Source of the DNA: Phormidesmis sp963789215
GTDB taxonomy: Bacteria > Cyanobacteriota > Cyanobacteriia > Phormidesmidales > Phormidesmidaceae
Direction: 5' to 3'
DNA length: 64,000 nucleotides
Assembly (NCBI GenBank): GCA_963789215.1
Contig: CAWBJY010000004.1
Span: 434,001-498,000, forward strand
Below are positions 41,843 to 49,882 of the stretch, one piece after another. The notes under the pieces are model-generated. The model saw only the letters and a program-made list of their open reading frames with translations, made no database searches and was not told where the DNA came from. Every line of letters begins with the position of its first letter. Positions within the stretch are counted from its first letter, which is position 1. A program made the position numbers and the translations under genes.

Positions 41843-42588
41843 GGTTGAGTTCCTCCTTTCCAGCGTCGTAAGGGTACACAGTCTATATCGAGCTGATCTA
41901 AGGCTCTAGCTACTACAAAGTCTACAAGATCGTTGATAGATTGCGGGTTGTGATACCAGGCAGGAATGGCCGGGACGATGCGAGCGCCTGCTTCGGCGAG
42001 TGCGGTTAAGTTGCGCAGATGAATCAGGCTAAGGGGGGTTTCTCTCGGGACAAGAACGAGCGATCGCCTTTCTTTAATCTGGACATCGGCGGCTCGCTCT
42101 AGCAGGTCGGAGCTGAGGCCAGCGGCGAGTTTGCCGACGGTGCTCATGCTGCAAGGGATAACCATCATGCCCTGGGTTCGATACGATCCGCTGGCGATGG
42201 TTGCCCCAACGTTGCCGGAGGCGTGGCAGCGGAGATTTCCGGCGGTGGGAATACCCGCCTGCTCGCGCCAGAAGCTTGCCTGCTGCTCGGGGTTGGTGGG
42301 CATCGTGATGCCATCTTCTTTGAGCCAGACTTGATGAGAGGCGCGCGAGGCCACTACATCGACGCTATAGCCTGCGGCGAGCAGGTGTCTGATTGCGCGG
42401 ACGGCGTAGATTAGCCCGGAGGCTCCGCTGACGCCGATGACAACGGGTTTTTCAGGGGGTGCGATCGCGGCGGCTAGCTTTTGACTATTGGCGCTGGCCT
42501 CAATTCTTGCGCTGGCCTCAATTGAGGCAGCATCAATCTGAGCATCTTTCGTGTTGCCAGACTTTTGTTGGCTGTTATGGGTGCTGAT
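41830..42588 (-). CDS. ubiX: Flavin prenyltransferase UbiX, probable ATC start
   Basis: UbiX makes prenylated FMN for the decarboxylase UbiD, used in quinone synthesis. The Rossmann-like core is KPVVIGVSGASGLIYAVRAI, then VVASRASHQVWLKEDGI, GSYRTQGMMVIPCSMSTVGK and LVLVPRETPLSLIHLRNL. The frame has no ATG, GTG or TTG upstream of this core; the first is GTG 42354, inside the fold and too late. The frame is open back to the end of rnr. An ATC at 42586-42588, just past the rnr stop and preceded by GAGGAAG, is the best start and gives 252 residues with a 46-residue extension. The end overlaps the LapA gene. The order rnr-ubiX-lapA suggests an operon. Confidence 0.85.
   Translation of the reverse strand: MSTHNSQQKSGNTKDAQIDAASIEASARIEASANSQKLAAAIAPPEKPVVIGVSGASGLIYAVRAIRHLLAAGYSVDVVASRASHQVWLKEDGITMPTNPEQQASFWREQAGIPTAGNLRCHASGNVGATIASGSYRTQGMMVIPCSMSTVGKLAAGLSSDLLERAADVQIKERRSLVLVPRETPLSLIHLRNLTALAEAGARIVPAIPAWYHNPQSINDLVDFVVARALDQLDIDCVPLRRWKGGTQPCPD
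42491..42526. repeat. 18-bp in-frame duplication in the ubiX N-terminal extension
   Basis: Units GCGCTGGCCTCAATTCTT and GCGCTGGCCTCAATTGAG begin at 42491 and 42509. They encode EASARI and EASANS in the ubiX frame. The multiple-of-three period keeps that frame open upstream of the conserved core. Confidence 0.88.
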
Positions 42589-42590
42589 GT

Positions 42591-44942
42591 TTATTCTTCC
42601 TCGCCGCCGTTATCGTCATTGTCATCATTGTCGTCTTCGTCGGCTTCACTACCGCCGCCTACCGCGACTAAATCGATTTGCTGGCGGTAGTAGTCTACGC
42701 TCTTCACTTGAACTTCGACGCGATCGCCCAATCTGTACTGCTGGCGATTTTTGCGCCCAACTAGCTTCTGCTGACGCGAGCGGTACTCATACCAATCGTC
42801 TTTTAGCGAACTGACGTGAACTAAGCCTTCAACTAGCAATTCTTCTAGCTCGACAAAGAAGCCGTAAGACTGAACACCTGTAATTAGTCCCTGAAAGACT
42901 TCGCCCGTGTGCGCCTGCATGAAAGCGGCTTTTTTCAGCCCTTCCAAATCGCCTTCAGCTTCTTGGGCTAGTCGCTCTCGCTCTGTGAGCTTGATGGGCG
43001 TGCGGGCAAGCTGCTCTTCTAGATCCTGCTGAACGTTAGGGGGCAGAACAGCCCAGTTAATCTGACCGTGACAGGAGCTGTTTCGCAGGTCCACGCGGTC
43101 TTTAGATCGAGTAGATCGGCGATCGCGCCCATGTTCAAACACGGCATGTAGCAAACGGTGAACTAGCAGGTCTGGGTAGCGTTGGGCAGGTGCGACAAAG
43201 TGGGTATAGGCATCGTCAATGGCCAGTCCAAAATGCGGGCCGGGTTCAGCGCTGTAAAGAGCGGGCTTCAGCGTAGCCATGAGCAGATAGGTAAGCACTT
43301 TTTCTGCTTTAGAAGTCGCAAACTGCTCTGTAAAATTGCGATAGTCGCTCGGCGAGACTTCCTCTTCATTTTCTAGGCTAAGGTCAAGTCCCATGTTGTT
43401 GGCTAGCTTGACCAGTTCTTGTACATCGTTAAGGTCGGGCTGGCGATGGATGCGATATAGCCCAGGGATGTCTAGGGCCTGAATGTGCTGAGCAACGAGC
43501 TGGTTGGCTAGCAGCATAAACTCGGTGGAGATGATGCGAGCAGGCGCCTGCGATGTTGCAATTAGCACGCCCATTGCGCCTTCGTCGTCGTACTGGAGCT
43601 TAGGTGCAAGATACTTGGCTAGTTCTTCTGCTTCTTCGGGAAAGGTGTGCTCGGGCAAGTTAAGTTCAAACGAGCCTCGTTCGTGGCGGCGCTGTTTTAC
43701 CTCTTGAGCCAGTTGAAAAATGCTGTCTAGCAGGTCAAAAGCGCTCTCGAAGTCTTCTATGGCCTCTAGATCGCTGCTTAGGTTTTCTAGTTCCTCTTCG
43801 CTTTCTCTCGCTAGAATGACCTGAACCTGCTCGTAGTTCAGCCTGTGCTCTACAGTGACCACGCTGGGCTGAAGCTCATATTCGAGCACCTGACCGTCGT
43901 CGTCCATTTTAATCAGTAGCGAGATGGCCAGCCGCTCTTTCCCTTCTACAAAAGAACACAGCGCGTTTGGCAGCGGCGGTGGCAGCATGGGGACAATCTC
44001 GTCGCCTAGGTAGACAGCCGTTCCGCGTCTTCTCGCTTCGCGATCCATCGGATTACCGGGCTGAACATAAAAGGCGGCATCGACCACGTGAATGCCTAAT
44101 CGCCGATAGCCGTCGTCGGTGATGTCTAGGCTCAGGGCGTTGTCGATGACTTTGGCATCGTCTGGGCTAATCGTGATGATGTTTTGATTACGCAGGTCTA
44201 GCCGACCTTTGCTATCTGCTTTGCGAACGCGGTTGGGCAGTCCGCGCGCGGCAATAAAGACGTCTTCGGAGAAGTTGCGCGGCAAGTCGTGCTTGCAATA
44301 AACAATGTCGATGTCGGCGGCTTCTTCAGCGTTGCTGCCCAGTACGCGAGCTACTTTTCCCTGGGGCGGCGTTTGGGCTAGCGGATAGCGAGTGATTTCG
44401 ACGTGGATGAGGTGGTCGATGGCGTCGCTAAGATCTTGCTCGCTGTCGGTAATATCAAGTTCGAAAAGCAGCCGGTCGTCGAGGGGAATCGCCTTAAATT
44501 GATTATCTTCGCTGCCTGCTTTTACCTTGGAGAGAACAGAGGCGTTGGCGCGCTCTAGGATAAGGGTGACTTCGCCTTCTGGGCTGCGGCGACGGCTGCC
44601 GTCTTTAGTGACTTTTACCAAAACGCGATCGCCATTCCAGGCGCTGTGCAGTTGGCTTTCTCGCACGTAGATATCATCGGCTGTCTCTTCGTCTTGAATG
44701 GCGAAACAAAAGCCTTTGCTAGAGCATCGCAGCTTGCCCTCTACGATGTCTTCGTCTTCGACTCGGCGGTATTTGCCGCGATATTTTTCTAGTACGTTGA
44801 TGCGCTCTAGGGCATCTAAGGCAATTTGCAGATCTTCTGCGGAGGATTCATGGCTGAAGTTCAGCTTTTTTTCCAGGGCTTTGGTGGCCACTGGCTTATC
44901 GTCTGAAAAATTAGCGAGAAGTGACGCAATCGAAAATTCCAT
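42591..44942 (-). CDS. rnr: Ribonuclease R (RNase II/VacB family)
   Basis: A processive 3'-5' exoribonuclease that degrades structured RNA. The 783-residue protein has an N-terminal winged-helix-like region (EFSIASLLANFSDDKPVATK), cold-shock domains and the RNB catalytic domain. The metal-binding Asp cluster is in ITISPDDAKVIDNALSLDIT and GIHVVDAAFYV, with further family segments PPPLPNALCSFVEGKERLAI and TEFMLLANQLVAQHIQ. A C-terminal S1 domain (GEVFQGLITGVQSYGFFVEL) ends in a Glu/Asp/Asn-rich tail rather than the usual basic tail. The stop is 2 bp before the proposed ubiX start. The ATG start is clear. Confidence 0.95.
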   Translation of the reverse strand: MEFSIASLLANFSDDKPVATKALEKKLNFSHESSAEDLQIALDALERINVLEKYRGKYRRVEDEDIVEGKLRCSSKGFCFAIQDEETADDIYVRESQLHSAWNGDRVLVKVTKDGSRRRSPEGEVTLILERANASVLSKVKAGSEDNQFKAIPLDDRLLFELDITDSEQDLSDAIDHLIHVEITRYPLAQTPPQGKVARVLGSNAEEAADIDIVYCKHDLPRNFSEDVFIAARGLPNRVRKADSKGRLDLRNQNIITISPDDAKVIDNALSLDITDDGYRRLGIHVVDAAFYVQPGNPMDREARRRGTAVYLGDEIVPMLPPPLPNALCSFVEGKERLAISLLIKMDDDGQVLEYELQPSVVTVEHRLNYEQVQVILARESEEELENLSSDLEAIEDFESAFDLLDSIFQLAQEVKQRRHERGSFELNLPEHTFPEEAEELAKYLAPKLQYDDEGAMGVLIATSQAPARIISTEFMLLANQLVAQHIQALDIPGLYRIHRQPDLNDVQELVKLANNMGLDLSLENEEEVSPSDYRNFTEQFATSKAEKVLTYLLMATLKPALYSAEPGPHFGLAIDDAYTHFVAPAQRYPDLLVHRLLHAVFEHGRDRRSTRSKDRVDLRNSSCHGQINWAVLPPNVQQDLEEQLARTPIKLTERERLAQEAEGDLEGLKKAAFMQAHTGEVFQGLITGVQSYGFFVELEELLVEGLVHVSSLKDDWYEYRSRQQKLVGRKNRQQYRLGDRVEVQVKSVDYYRQQIDLVAVGGGSEADEDDNDDNDDNGGEEE

Positions 44943-45165
44943 GTAGCGATGAATCCTTGAGTTGAATTTCCTCTATATAGAGGGAAAGTGAGAGATAGCA
45001 GAAGAGCAAAGGATGACAGACGTAAAGCACTGCTTAGCCTAGCGTTGTTTGGCTGTACAACCCTCTTATGGTTCCGCACTCGGTAATTACTGTCAAATGG
45101 TTTTATTCTAGCTTGTCGCTTTCTACGGCTGATTTTGCGATTTGCTAGGTGGACAAGCGGTACGC

Positions 45166-45900
45166 TTAAAAGCGTTCTCCGGTGATGACGAAGGTAACTC
45201 GTTTGCCTACGTTGGTGGCGTGGTCGGCAATGCGCTCTAAGGCTCTGATGGCGATGACTAGAAGGACAATAGGTTCTACCGATCCGACGCAGCGCTCTGA
45301 GATGAGTTGGCTATAGATGCGGTCGTAGTCGTCATCAACGAGGTCATCTTTGCGTTTGATGCTGCGGCCTTCTTCTGGGTCTAGTTCGGAGAGCGATCGC
45401 AGACAAAGGGCTACCATCGACCGGCAGCGATCGGTCATGACTTCTATTTCGTCCATGCAGCTATGTACGGGATAGGGAAAGAGCTTGATGGCGGTAGAGC
45501 CAAGCGTTTTGGCATAGTCCCCAATGCGCTCTAGGTCGCGCACTATCTGCATGAGGGCGCTCACTAGGCGAAGATCTTGGGTAACCGGAGCCTCTAGATT
45601 GAGCAGGTTCGTGCAATCGACTTCGATCTGACGATATAGCTGGTCTATGCGCTTATCTTGCGGGCGAATTTTTTTGGCGGATTCTAGATTGCGATCGCAA
45701 AGCGCTTCTTTGGCTAGTAGGCAAGAGTTCTCTACTAAAGCCCCCATCCTCAGCACATCTCTTTGCACGCGCGTGATTTTGCGATCCAATCTAGGGCGGC
45801 TAAGCGGCGGAGATAACTCCTTCGAACTATTCGTCGTGTTCTTTAACCAGCTATTAGGTTCCAATTGGCGATCGCTGCTCTGGGCTTGGGTTACGTTCAT
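45166..45900 (-). CDS. phoU: Phosphate signalling protein PhoU
   Basis: PhoU links the Pst phosphate transporter to the SphS/PhoR sensor kinase and represses the Pho regulon when phosphate is ample. The 244-residue protein has the two three-helix repeats of the family. Metal-binding signatures are in MQIVRDLERIGDYAKTLGS and ALERIADHATNVGKRV. A 40-residue disordered Ser/Asn-rich extension precedes the first repeat (DVLRMGALVENSCLLAKEAL). The ATG start is clear. No pst or kinase gene adjoins it. Confidence 0.95.
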   Translation of the reverse strand: MNVTQAQSSDRQLEPNSWLKNTTNSSKELSPPLSRPRLDRKITRVQRDVLRMGALVENSCLLAKEALCDRNLESAKKIRPQDKRIDQLYRQIEVDCTNLLNLEAPVTQDLRLVSALMQIVRDLERIGDYAKTLGSTAIKLFPYPVHSCMDEIEVMTDRCRSMVALCLRSLSELDPEEGRSIKRKDDLVDDDYDRIYSQLISERCVGSVEPIVLLVIAIRALERIADHATNVGKRVTFVITGERF

Positions 45901-46221
45901 GGTTGTAATTAAGTTTCTTATAGGCTTTTAAAGCTGGAATGCGATTTTCCGGTCAATGACGCCGTTTCTCTAAAATGAGCTGCTGAGCTGAGCTGCTGGA
46001 ATAGACTAAGGTTTATGGATTATCTATATCTTTTTATAGATTGTCTATTCTACTGAAATACTGACTGACGTAATAGGCGGTATTTGGTGACTTTACGGCA
46101 CAGGCTCAGTTCTCGCCGGGCCTCCACTTCTTGTAACGGTTGATTACTAAGCTGGCAGCATTGCGTCAATTTAAGAAAAGATTGAAGTGTTGCCCAACTT
46201 TCCACGAGGATAGTAACTGCT
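45901..46221. other. Divergent intergenic region between phoU and psaM
   Basis: This 321-bp region should hold the phoU promoter (minus) and the psaM promoter (plus). A 73-codon minus-strand frame across it overlaps psaM and looks like chance. AGGA at 46207-46210 is the likely psaM ribosome binding site. Nothing else is recognised. Confidence 0.45.
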
Positions 46222-46317
46222 ATGACTCTGTCAGACTCCCAGATCTTTTTCGCTCTTATCTTCGCGCTCATCCCTGGATTTCTAGCGCTTCGCCTAGCGA
46301 CTGAACTCTATAAGTAA
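46222..46317 (+). CDS. psaM: Photosystem I reaction centre subunit XII (PsaM)
   Basis: A single-helix thylakoid protein at the PSI trimer interface. The 31-residue product begins MTLSDSQIFFALIFALI and ends LRLATELYK. It matches PsaM in length and pattern: an acidic Ser-Asp-x-Gln start, one transmembrane helix and the terminal TELYK. The ATG is preceded by AGGA 11 bases upstream. Two hairpins follow the stop, the second a classic terminator, so the gene is monocistronic. No other PSI gene is in the window. Confidence 0.93.
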   Translation: MTLSDSQIFFALIFALIPGFLALRLATELYK

Positions 46318-46323
46318 AGGATT

Positions 46324-46357
46324 AAAGCTAAGGTTTGTTTAACAAAACCTCAGCTTT
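46324..46357 (+). other. Hairpin downstream of psaM
   Basis: AAAGCTAAGGTTT at 46324-46336 pairs with the reverse complement at about 46345-46357 with one mismatch. No U-run follows, so it more likely stabilises the psaM mRNA end than terminates it. Confidence 0.55.
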
Positions 46358-46374
46358 TGCTCTAGTTAAAGAAA

Positions 46375-46409
46375 CCCTGACTATTGAAAATTTTAGTCAG
46401 GGCTTTTTG
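46375..46409 (+). terminator. Intrinsic terminator of psaM
   Basis: CCCTGACTA (46375-46383) pairs perfectly with TAGTCAGGG (46394-46402), followed by CTTTTT. The stem core is the same as in the terminator at 27531-27568. Confidence 0.88.
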
Positions 46410-46950
46410 TCAACGCTGCTGATTTAAGCGATGGTACTGAGCGGCTTCTACTGAAATGCCGAGCAGCGCGTCGAGCTGCGCATCCGTTAGCGGATCGCCG
46501 CCGTATTGGCTATGCATTCTATCAAGCGTTCCGGTAATTCCTGCGTTCCAATTTGGGAGAGTTGCTACCAAAGCCCGCCATGTAGCTAAACTGATTTGGG
46601 TTTTCGCCTAGCAATTAGCCCACCTGAGTTCCGGCAAACTCTTTATATCTACCTTCTAGGTCTTCTACAGTGTCGCTGTAGACGCCTGCAGTAGAAGCTG
46701 CTTTAGCTGCGATCCCGTCCGATCCCCGCCGCTGTAGTTGGCGATTGCCTGATCGATGTAGCGCTGTTCAGGCAACTCGCCTGCTCTTTGCGCTTCGTAG
46801 AACTGAGAAAGATTTTTGTAGCGCTTCGCTGTAGTTGAATGCGTCAGTTTGAGGCTGACTGTTGGCGGCGGCTGTTGCTGACGGTAGATTGGCGGTTGAA
46901 TTGATTGAAGTTGAGTCGATAGCGCTGTTGCTAACAGTCAGGGTCGTTTG
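46410..46950 (-). pseudogene. Decayed gene with several frameshifts and a stop, family unknown
   Basis: Read on the minus strand, successive frames give a coherent protein in pieces. The N-terminal piece is Ser/Ala/Asn-rich and ends DAFNYSEALQK. The next reads FYEAQRAGELPEQRYIDQAI and ANYSGGD, followed in another frame by VYSDTVEDLEGRYKEFAGTQ and an in-frame TAA (46615-46617), then LLGENPNQFSYMAGFGSNSP. The last, in another frame, has AGITGTLDRMHSQYGGDPLT and AQLDALLGISVEAAQYHRLN, stopping at 46410. At least three frameshifts and one nonsense codon are needed, and no start is visible. I do not recognise the family. This is genuine decay, unlike the single-base breaks in dus and EamA. Confidence 0.75.
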
Positions 46951-47424
46951 ATTCTAGGTGCGATCTGGTATAGAAAGTAACGCGCAAATTTGTTTAGCAT
47001 CCTGAGCGCATGGATAATTCTCTTCGGATCTGCTGATTCTTTTAATCCCTCGGCAAGTTCGCAAGGTATGCATAACAATGATTTTGCCTGTTCATCGGCT
47101 TTTGAGCGTTGTCAAAAAATGAAAACAGTGAATGAAAATAGTTGGATTATCCATACTTTCTCAGCGGCTAGTGGAGTCGCAGCTAGGGAGATTTTGGCCA
47201 GATTTTTAAAAGATTGATCTAGTCGTCTGAATTTCTACTGAGTTTGGGTACGCTGGCGCGAGTAGTCACTGACGTAAGTATTCAAAGAATGCTCACTAGC
47301 GATGTGGAAAAACCCCGCAATCTGTGCGAGTATCTTGTGAATCGTGATTTTTCGGACGCTGTTTGTTTGCTCTTCGACCGCAACCAGCTCGCTATTTTGG
47401 TAATTTTCGTCTAGTTTTCGCTTT
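46951..47424. other. Intergenic region without recognisable gene
   Basis: About 470 bp between the decayed gene and the FtsB-like gene. A 75-codon plus-strand frame (46990-47217) has no family features, no good ribosome binding site and atypical composition, so I do not call it. The right end should hold the promoter of the FtsB-like gene and ribBA. Confidence 0.4.
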
Positions 47425-47928
47425 ATGAATGCTGCTCAGCGCTCTGCTTCTGCTTCCGAACAGTCTTTGTCCGTTTCAACGTCTACTCATCGGTCAGCGC
47501 CTCGTCAGCAAATGTCTGGCTCGCTGCCAGTGAAGCTGCCAGTAAAGGCGCTGCCTGGCCTGCGCAGTTCTTATCAGCCTAAGCGGGTTCCTTATGCGGG
47601 TGCTAGAAGGGCGATCGCTCTTGAGTCTTCCGTTAAGCTAATTATCAATTTGCTGTTGGCGACTGTTGCGACTACGACGATTGCTAAGCTAGTGCCTTAC
47701 TATCAGTCGCAGCAGACTAGACTAGCTAGCCTAGAAGAGTCAGTGACGGTGGCTGAGCGCAAGAACGCGGAACTGCGTCAGGAGTTTGATCGTAACTTTG
47801 ACCCGGCTCAGACCTCGCGAATTATGCAAGAGCAGAGCGGAATGGGCTATCCCAACCAAAAGAAAGTAATTTGGGAAACTCCGCCCGCTGTGGAATCGCC
47901 CGCTATAGAATCGCCTGCCGCCAAATAG
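47425..47928 (+). CDS. Single-pass coiled-coil membrane protein, FtsB/DivIC-like layout
   Basis: A 167-residue protein with a disordered Ser/Pro-rich, basic N-terminus (about 1-70), one transmembrane helix (around KLIINLLLATVATTTIAKLV) and a coiled coil (RLASLEESVTVAERKNAELR). The segment MQEQSGMGYPNQKKVIWETP then precedes a short Pro/Ala tail. The order helix, coiled coil, then a short conserved motif is that of septum-formation initiators FtsB/DivIC, but the match is by layout only. The ribBA gene follows after 87 bp on the same strand. The tail has a short in-frame repeat (VESPAIESPA). Confidence 0.65.
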   Translation: MNAAQRSASASEQSLSVSTSTHRSAPRQQMSGSLPVKLPVKALPGLRSSYQPKRVPYAGARRAIALESSVKLIINLLLATVATTTIAKLVPYYQSQQTRLASLEESVTVAERKNAELRQEFDRNFDPAQTSRIMQEQSGMGYPNQKKVIWETPPAVESPAIESPAAK

Positions 47929-48015
47929 TTTTAATAGCTTTATATCCTGAGCCGAACAGTTGAAGCGTGGCCTAGGCCGATACAATCGAGAGGCTTAGAT
48001 TTGTAAGGAACACTT

Positions 48016-49806
48016 GTGGTTGATGCTAACGATGCAATCTCTAATGGAGCGCGCACCTATGAAGTGGGATCGGTTGAACTCCCAGCAGAAGAACTGACGT
48101 TTAAGTTCGATTCAATAGAAGACGCGCTGCAGGATCTGGCTGCGGGGCGGTCGATTGTGGTGGTAGACGATGAGAATCGCGAGAATGAGGGTGACGTGAT
48201 TTGCGCAGCCCAGTTTGCGACGCCAGATGCGATTAATTTTATGGCGGTTGAGGCGAGGGGGCTGATTTGTCTAGCGATGATGGGCGATCGCCTAGACGAA
48301 CTGGATTTGCCTTTGATGGTGACGGCCAGCCCGTTTGAGGATGAGAATGAGCAGACGGCTTTTACCGTGAGCACCGATGCGGCGGCAAGCTGGGGCGTAA
48401 CAACGGGGATCTCTGCTGAGGATCGGGCAAAAACGATTCAGGTGGCGATTAATGCAAAGGCAAAGCCGCAAGATTTGCGTCGGCCTGGGCATATTTTTCC
48501 GCTGCGAGCAAAGGCTGGTGGGGTGTTAGAGCGAGCGGGCCACACCGAGGCTGGAGTCGATCTAGCTCGGTTAGCCGGACTCTATCCAGCGGGGGTAATC
48601 TGCGAGATTTCTAACCCTGATGGCTCGATGGCGCGGATGCCGGATTTGGTGACTTATGCCAAGGTGCATGGGCTGAAGTTTATTAGCATTGCTGATTTGA
48701 TTCGCTATCGACTGAAGCACGAGCGGTTTGTGCAGCGAGAGGCGATCGCGGATATGCCAACTAAGTTCGGCGAATTTAAGATATATGCCTATCGCAATCA
48801 GCTAGATGGTTCTGAGCATGTAGCGCTCGTAAAAGGAGATCTTGAGACCTTCAAAGACGAACCGATTATGGTGCGGATGCATTCTGAATGTTTGACGGGC
48901 GATGCGTTGGGATCGCTGCGCTGCGACTGTCGAATGCAGCTTCAAGCTACGCTGAAAATGATTGAGAATGCAGGTAAAGGCGTGGTGGTGTATCTGCGCC
49001 AGGAGGGCCGGGGGATCGGCTTGGTCAATAAGCTAAAGGCGTATTCTTTGCAGGATATGGGCTTGGATACGGTGGAGGCGAATGAGCGACTAGGTTTGCC
49101 GGTCGACCAGCGAAACTATGGCATGGGCGCTCAGATTTTGACGGACTTGGGCGTGGGTCAATTTCGGCTGATTACGAACAATCCCAGAAAGATTGCTGGA
49201 CTCAAGGGCTATGGCTTGGAGATGGTTGATCGGGTGCCGCTGCTGATTGAAGCGACGAGCCATAACGCCGATTATTTGGCGACTAAAGCGCAGAAGCTAG
49301 GCCATATGCTGCTGCAAACTTATTTGGTGACGGTGGCAATTCATTGGGTGCTCGAAACGCCTAATGGCGATACGGTAGAGGCTCGCTACGAGCGGCTAGA
49401 ACGGCTGCGCGAACTAACGCACAAGCATGGTTTGCTATTGCAAGAAGAAGCTCGCTCAGTGGCAGTAGCGGTATTTGGCCAGATGTCGCTGATTGCGAAT
49501 TTGGGCCTCGACCAGCCGGATGTGGCGGATGCGCACTGGTACAAGGACTGTGCCCATCCTTACGTAGAGGCGATCGCGGCCTTACTGGATGAACTCACCG
49601 CCTGGAAGGACGTCGATCGGCTGGAGTTTTTGGTTTCTTCCGGCGGCGATCCGTTTACGCAGCTAAAAGTCCGGCTAGATCGCCAGGTGTTTCCGCTGTC
49701 TGCTGGCAGTCAGCAGGGAGTTACGCCCAAGCAGATTTGTCAGGAGCTGGAAACACAGCGAATTTATGTGTTTTCGCGGCACGAGGGCGAAGTGAGCAAC
49801 GGGTGA
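48016..49806 (+). CDS. ribBA: Bifunctional DHBP synthase/GTP cyclohydrolase II
   Basis: Catalyses two entry steps of riboflavin synthesis: 3,4-dihydroxy-2-butanone-4-phosphate from ribulose-5-phosphate, and ring opening of GTP. The RibB half shows VVDDENRENEGDVICAAQFA and the GHTEAGVDLARLAG region. The RibA half has the zinc ligands in HSECLTGDALGSLRCDCRMQ, then YLRQEGRGIGLVNKLKAYSL and RLITNNPRKIAGLKGYGLEM. The 596-residue length exceeds typical RibBA by about 150 residues of C-terminal extension, common in cyanobacteria. The start is GTG 48016 after AAGGAA. The two halves come in the usual order. Confidence 0.96.
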   Translation: MVDANDAISNGARTYEVGSVELPAEELTFKFDSIEDALQDLAAGRSIVVVDDENRENEGDVICAAQFATPDAINFMAVEARGLICLAMMGDRLDELDLPLMVTASPFEDENEQTAFTVSTDAAASWGVTTGISAEDRAKTIQVAINAKAKPQDLRRPGHIFPLRAKAGGVLERAGHTEAGVDLARLAGLYPAGVICEISNPDGSMARMPDLVTYAKVHGLKFISIADLIRYRLKHERFVQREAIADMPTKFGEFKIYAYRNQLDGSEHVALVKGDLETFKDEPIMVRMHSECLTGDALGSLRCDCRMQLQATLKMIENAGKGVVVYLRQEGRGIGLVNKLKAYSLQDMGLDTVEANERLGLPVDQRNYGMGAQILTDLGVGQFRLITNNPRKIAGLKGYGLEMVDRVPLLIEATSHNADYLATKAQKLGHMLLQTYLVTVAIHWVLETPNGDTVEARYERLERLRELTHKHGLLLQEEARSVAVAVFGQMSLIANLGLDQPDVADAHWYKDCAHPYVEAIAALLDELTAWKDVDRLEFLVSSGGDPFTQLKVRLDRQVFPLSAGSQQGVTPKQICQELETQRIYVFSRHEGEVSNG

Positions 49807-49816
49807 TGCGTAATAA

Positions 49817-49856
49817 AAACGCCGTCTGCTAGCTTTTAGAGCGGCAGACGGCGTTT
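49817..49856. terminator. Perfect 13-bp terminator between ribBA and ctpA
   Basis: AAACGCCGTCTGC pairs perfectly with GCAGACGGCGTTT. It lies between the convergent ribBA and ctpA stop codons and can serve both, although the T-run on the plus strand is short. Confidence 0.85.
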
Positions 49857-49882
49857 GGGTAGCGGATGGTATTAATTAGGAT

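Noticed and set aside
46050..46271. 73-codon minus-strand frame over psaM
   Set aside because: Antisense to psaM, which is clearly recognisable on the plus strand.
46990..47217. 75-codon plus-strand frame downstream of the decayed gene
   Set aside because: No recognisable motif, poor ribosome binding site and atypical composition.
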